Assembly: GCA_020352645.1 (NCBI GenBank)
Contig: CP070683.1
Coordinates: forward strand, 1,647,750-1,681,075
Direction: 5' to 3'
DNA length: 33,326 nt
Source of the DNA: Candidatus Bathyarchaeota archaeon
GTDB taxonomy: Archaea; Thermoproteota; Bathyarchaeia; Bathyarchaeales; SOJC01
Positions 31,480-33,326 of this stretch are shown piece by piece (positions within the stretch are counted from its first letter, which is position 1; each line of letters opens with the position of its first letter). The notes beneath the pieces were generated by a model that was not told the origin of the DNA, made no database searches, and was given only the letters and a program-made list of their open reading frames with translations. The translations under genes and the position numbers were made by a program.

Positions 31480-32430
31480 ATGGTTTTAACTGCCGTAGAG
31501 ATTCTGAAGGCAAGGAAAAATCTGGAAGGGCTGATCTATCACACGCCCTTAACACATTCCAAGAATCTCAGCGCACTATGTGGTGCTGAAATTCACATGA
31601 AATGGGAAAGTCTTCAAAAGACTGGATCCTTCAAGCCACGTGGGGCCTTTAACAAGATAACTTCTCTGACGACAGAGGAGCTTAGCAGGGGAATCATCAC
31701 TGCATCATCTGGAAATCACGCTATGGCGGTAGCCTTTGTGGGGCGAAAGGTGGGCTCAAGGACCACAGTGATAATGCCCGAGAATACGCCTAGGGTCAAG
31801 GTGGAAAGATGCAAAGCTTTTGGAGCAAAAGTGATTCTACGAGGGGCCAACTATGATGAATCCCTTGCTTACTGTGAGACCCTGTGTTCAACGATTGATT
31901 CAATCTATGTATCCGCCTTCGACGACGACAAAGTAATTGCTGGCCAAGGGACCATTGGCTGTGAAATACTGGAGGAAATGCCCGAAGCAGATACTATCAT
32001 TGTACCTGTTGGTGGAGGAGGGCTTATTTCAGGAATATCTCTGTGGACTAAAACAGTCGCTCCGAACGTAAAGGTAATTGGTGCCCAGTCAACATCTGCT
32101 TCTACGATGTATGAATGCTTCAAAGCAAAAGAAATAGTCGATGTTCCAGTCCCATTTACCCTAGCTGATGGTCTTGCTGGAGGAATCTCTCAAAAAACAC
32201 TGGATCTTTCAATTAGATATGTCGACGAGATAGTGCTTGCTGAGGAGAAAAAGCTGAAGAGTGCAATCCTGTGGGTCTTAAAGAATGAGAGTCAACTGCT
32301 TGAGGGCGCAGGAGTTGTTGGCGTAGCAGCAGTAATGAATGGAAAGATCGACCTTACACCGGATGAAAAAGTTGTCATAGTCAATTCCGGTCGAAACCTT
32401 GATCTAGAAACTCTAAATCTAGTGGAATGA
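31480..32430 (+). CDS. Threonine dehydratase / serine racemase family, PLP enzyme
   Basis: 316 residues. The Schiff-base lysine K52 is in SFKPRGAFNK. The phosphate-binding loop VPVGGGGLISG and the SSGNHAMA substrate loop are intact, matching fold type II PLP enzymes of the TdcB/IlvA catalytic-domain type. There is no C-terminal ACT regulatory domain, so it resembles catabolic threonine deaminase (threonine to 2-oxobutanoate plus ammonia) or serine racemase; sequence alone does not separate them. A TATA-like TCTTAATAAG lies about 40 nt before the ATG. Confidence 0.88.
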   Translation: MVLTAVEILKARKNLEGLIYHTPLTHSKNLSALCGAEIHMKWESLQKTGSFKPRGAFNKITSLTTEELSRGIITASSGNHAMAVAFVGRKVGSRTTVIMPENTPRVKVERCKAFGAKVILRGANYDESLAYCETLCSTIDSIYVSAFDDDKVIAGQGTIGCEILEEMPEADTIIVPVGGGGLISGISLWTKTVAPNVKVIGAQSTSASTMYECFKAKEIVDVPVPFTLADGLAGGISQKTLDLSIRYVDEIVLAEEKKLKSAILWVLKNESQLLEGAGVVGVAAVMNGKIDLTPDEKVVIVNSGRNLDLETLNLVE

Positions 32431-32526
32431 GATATTGAGTGAAGTAGCAGTTTACTTCATTAGAAGGCTAGTAGAGAATTCAGCATATCTTTATGAGTTT
32501 GATGTTGTGTAGTTTTAATGTTTCAC

Positions 32527-32913
32527 ATGAATGATGCTGAGTTGGAGGCCATACGACGAAACAAAATGAGGGAACTCCAGAGGAGATTAGCATCAAAACC
32601 TAGAAAAACCGAATTGGGCGGCGTTGATCAGATCAACGCTGATGGAGTATTAGACACGATTTTTAGAGGCAGGGCATGGGAAATCTTCAACAACGCAAGG
32701 TCTCAATATCCTGACATAATGAGCAAGTTAACACCTATACTGATCAAATTGGCGCTCTCTGGTAGACTCAAGGAAGTAACAGGAGAACAACTCTACCTTT
32801 TCTTTAGAAAGCTAGGCATAAGAGTGAGCCTAGACACGAAGATCAGATTCACAGAACATGGAAAGCTGAAATCATTGTCCGACAAGATAAAGGAAGATCT
32901 TTTGAAAGAGTGA
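32527..32913 (+). CDS. PDCD5 family (TFAR19-related) DNA-binding protein
   Basis: About 128 residues. The N-terminal helix DAELEAIRRNKMRELQRRL and the core QINADGVLDTIFRGRAWEIFNN, ALSGRLKEVTGEQLYLFFRKLG are typical of archaeal PDCD5 homologues: a compact three-helix bundle with a basic N-terminal helix reported to bind DNA weakly. The family usually begins like the ATG at 32527; an ATG nine bases earlier (32518) is in frame, and it lies about 25 nt after a TATA-like CTTTATGAG, so a leaderless transcript from 32518 is possible. The cellular role in archaea is not established. Confidence 0.85.
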   Translation: MNDAELEAIRRNKMRELQRRLASKPRKTELGGVDQINADGVLDTIFRGRAWEIFNNARSQYPDIMSKLTPILIKLALSGRLKEVTGEQLYLFFRKLGIRVSLDTKIRFTEHGKLKSLSDKIKEDLLKE

Positions 32914-32949
32914 TCGCTGCAACTCACATCTGAAAATAGTGGATATTCC

Positions 32950-33326
32950 ATGATTGTAAAAGAAATCACTGCAAAAAGCATCCTATCAACGTCGAAAGTC
33001 ATGGATTACAGTCTTAACCCCTATATCGGATGTGAGCATGGCTGCACCTACTGCTATGCACGGTACATGAAGCGTTTCACTGGTCACACCGAACAATGGG
33101 GCGAATTTGTGGATGTGAAGATAAACGCGCCAGAATTACTACAGCATGAAATTAGAAAGAAGAAAACCGGCCGAGTGTGGGTAAGCGGAACATGCGATCC
33201 ATATCAACCTCTTGAAAAGCAGTATCGACTCACACAACAATGTCTTGAGACATTGTCAGCACACAGTTGGCCTGTGACAATCCAAACGAAATCTCCTCTT
33301 GTAAGCCGAGACTTGGAATTGCTCAA
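32950..33326 (+). CDS. SPL-like radical SAM protein (COG1533 type), cut by the window end
   Basis: The first 125 residues of a radical SAM protein; no stop before the window ends. The SAM cluster motif CEHGCTYC (CxxxCxxC) follows DYSLNPYIG, the exact lead-in seen in the spore-photoproduct-lyase-like/Rv2578c group. Downstream, VWVSGTCDPYQPLEKQYRLT and TIQTKSPLVSRD are also family blocks. The substrate of these non-sporulating relatives is unknown. The ATG at 32950 is 37 bp after the PDCD5 stop. No frameshift is seen in the visible part. Confidence 0.87.
   Translation, partial: MIVKEITAKSILSTSKVMDYSLNPYIGCEHGCTYCYARYMKRFTGHTEQWGEFVDVKINAPELLQHEIRKKKTGRVWVSGTCDPYQPLEKQYRLTQQCLETLSAHSWPVTIQTKSPLVSRDLELL

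Noticed and set aside
1-33326. CRISPR arrays, insertion sequences, integrases
   Set aside because: No regularly spaced repeats, transposase or integrase genes were seen on either strand.

Overview
The window reads as the chromosome of an archaeon. Archaeal markers are TiaS (tRNA-Ile2 agmatinylcytidine synthetase), membrane-anchored LonB, a GPN-loop GTPase, a PDCD5-family protein, a TrmB-type regulator, class III (archaellin/pilin) signal peptides, FlaI/FlaJ-type pilus motors and archaeal TATA-box promoters with short leaders. Moderate GC, many TTG/GTG starts and this gene mix would fit a Bathyarchaeia-like (TACK) lineage, but that placement is inference.

Layout. 1-1.0 kb: a Met-rich SHOCT membrane protein, apparently frameshifted, followed by a membrane-anchored His/Met-rich PepSY-like protein. 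1.1-1.9 kb: tRNA-Asp(GTC) and a tRNA-Lys(TTT) with a 14-nt insertion in its D arm, separated by about 630 bp with no convincing gene. 2.1-6.4 kb (minus strand): GPN GTPase, CinA/MoCF-domain protein, zinc ribbon, and two radical SAM enzymes of the PflA type (COG1313 and AmmeMemoRadiSam). 6.45-8.1 kb: an autoregulated heat-shock-like operon with two abutting palindromic operators, an ArsR-type regulator, Hsp20 and a TraB-like protein. 8.3-9.9 kb: stand-alone Lrp/AsnC ligand-binding domain and TiaS.

9.9-18.4 kb (minus strand): a type IV pilus locus. Two tandem major-pilin paralogues form their own units. They are followed by an operon of pilin-like membrane proteins around a FlaI-type ATPase and a FlaJ-type platform. 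A shared TAC(A/G)CACAAAT box lies 50-54 nt upstream of all three units. 18.5-21.9 kb: TrmB-family regulator and divergent LonB.

22.0-27.5 kb is the most novel part. A NorQ/CbbQ/GvpN-type MoxR ATPase and a NorD/CbbO-type VWA protein form an operon. They are surrounded by four small proteins on the other strand: two mutually paralogous helical proteins, one unrecognised basic/coiled-coil protein and one with a SecB-like pattern. No NorB/C, Rubisco or GvpA is present, so the usual clients are missing. I infer a chaperone or complex-remodelling system of unknown client, possibly linked to the neighbouring LonB.

27.5-33.3 kb: ZIP metal transporter, TldD/TldE protease pair, threonine dehydratase family enzyme, PDCD5 protein, and the start of an SPL-like radical SAM protein cut by the window end.
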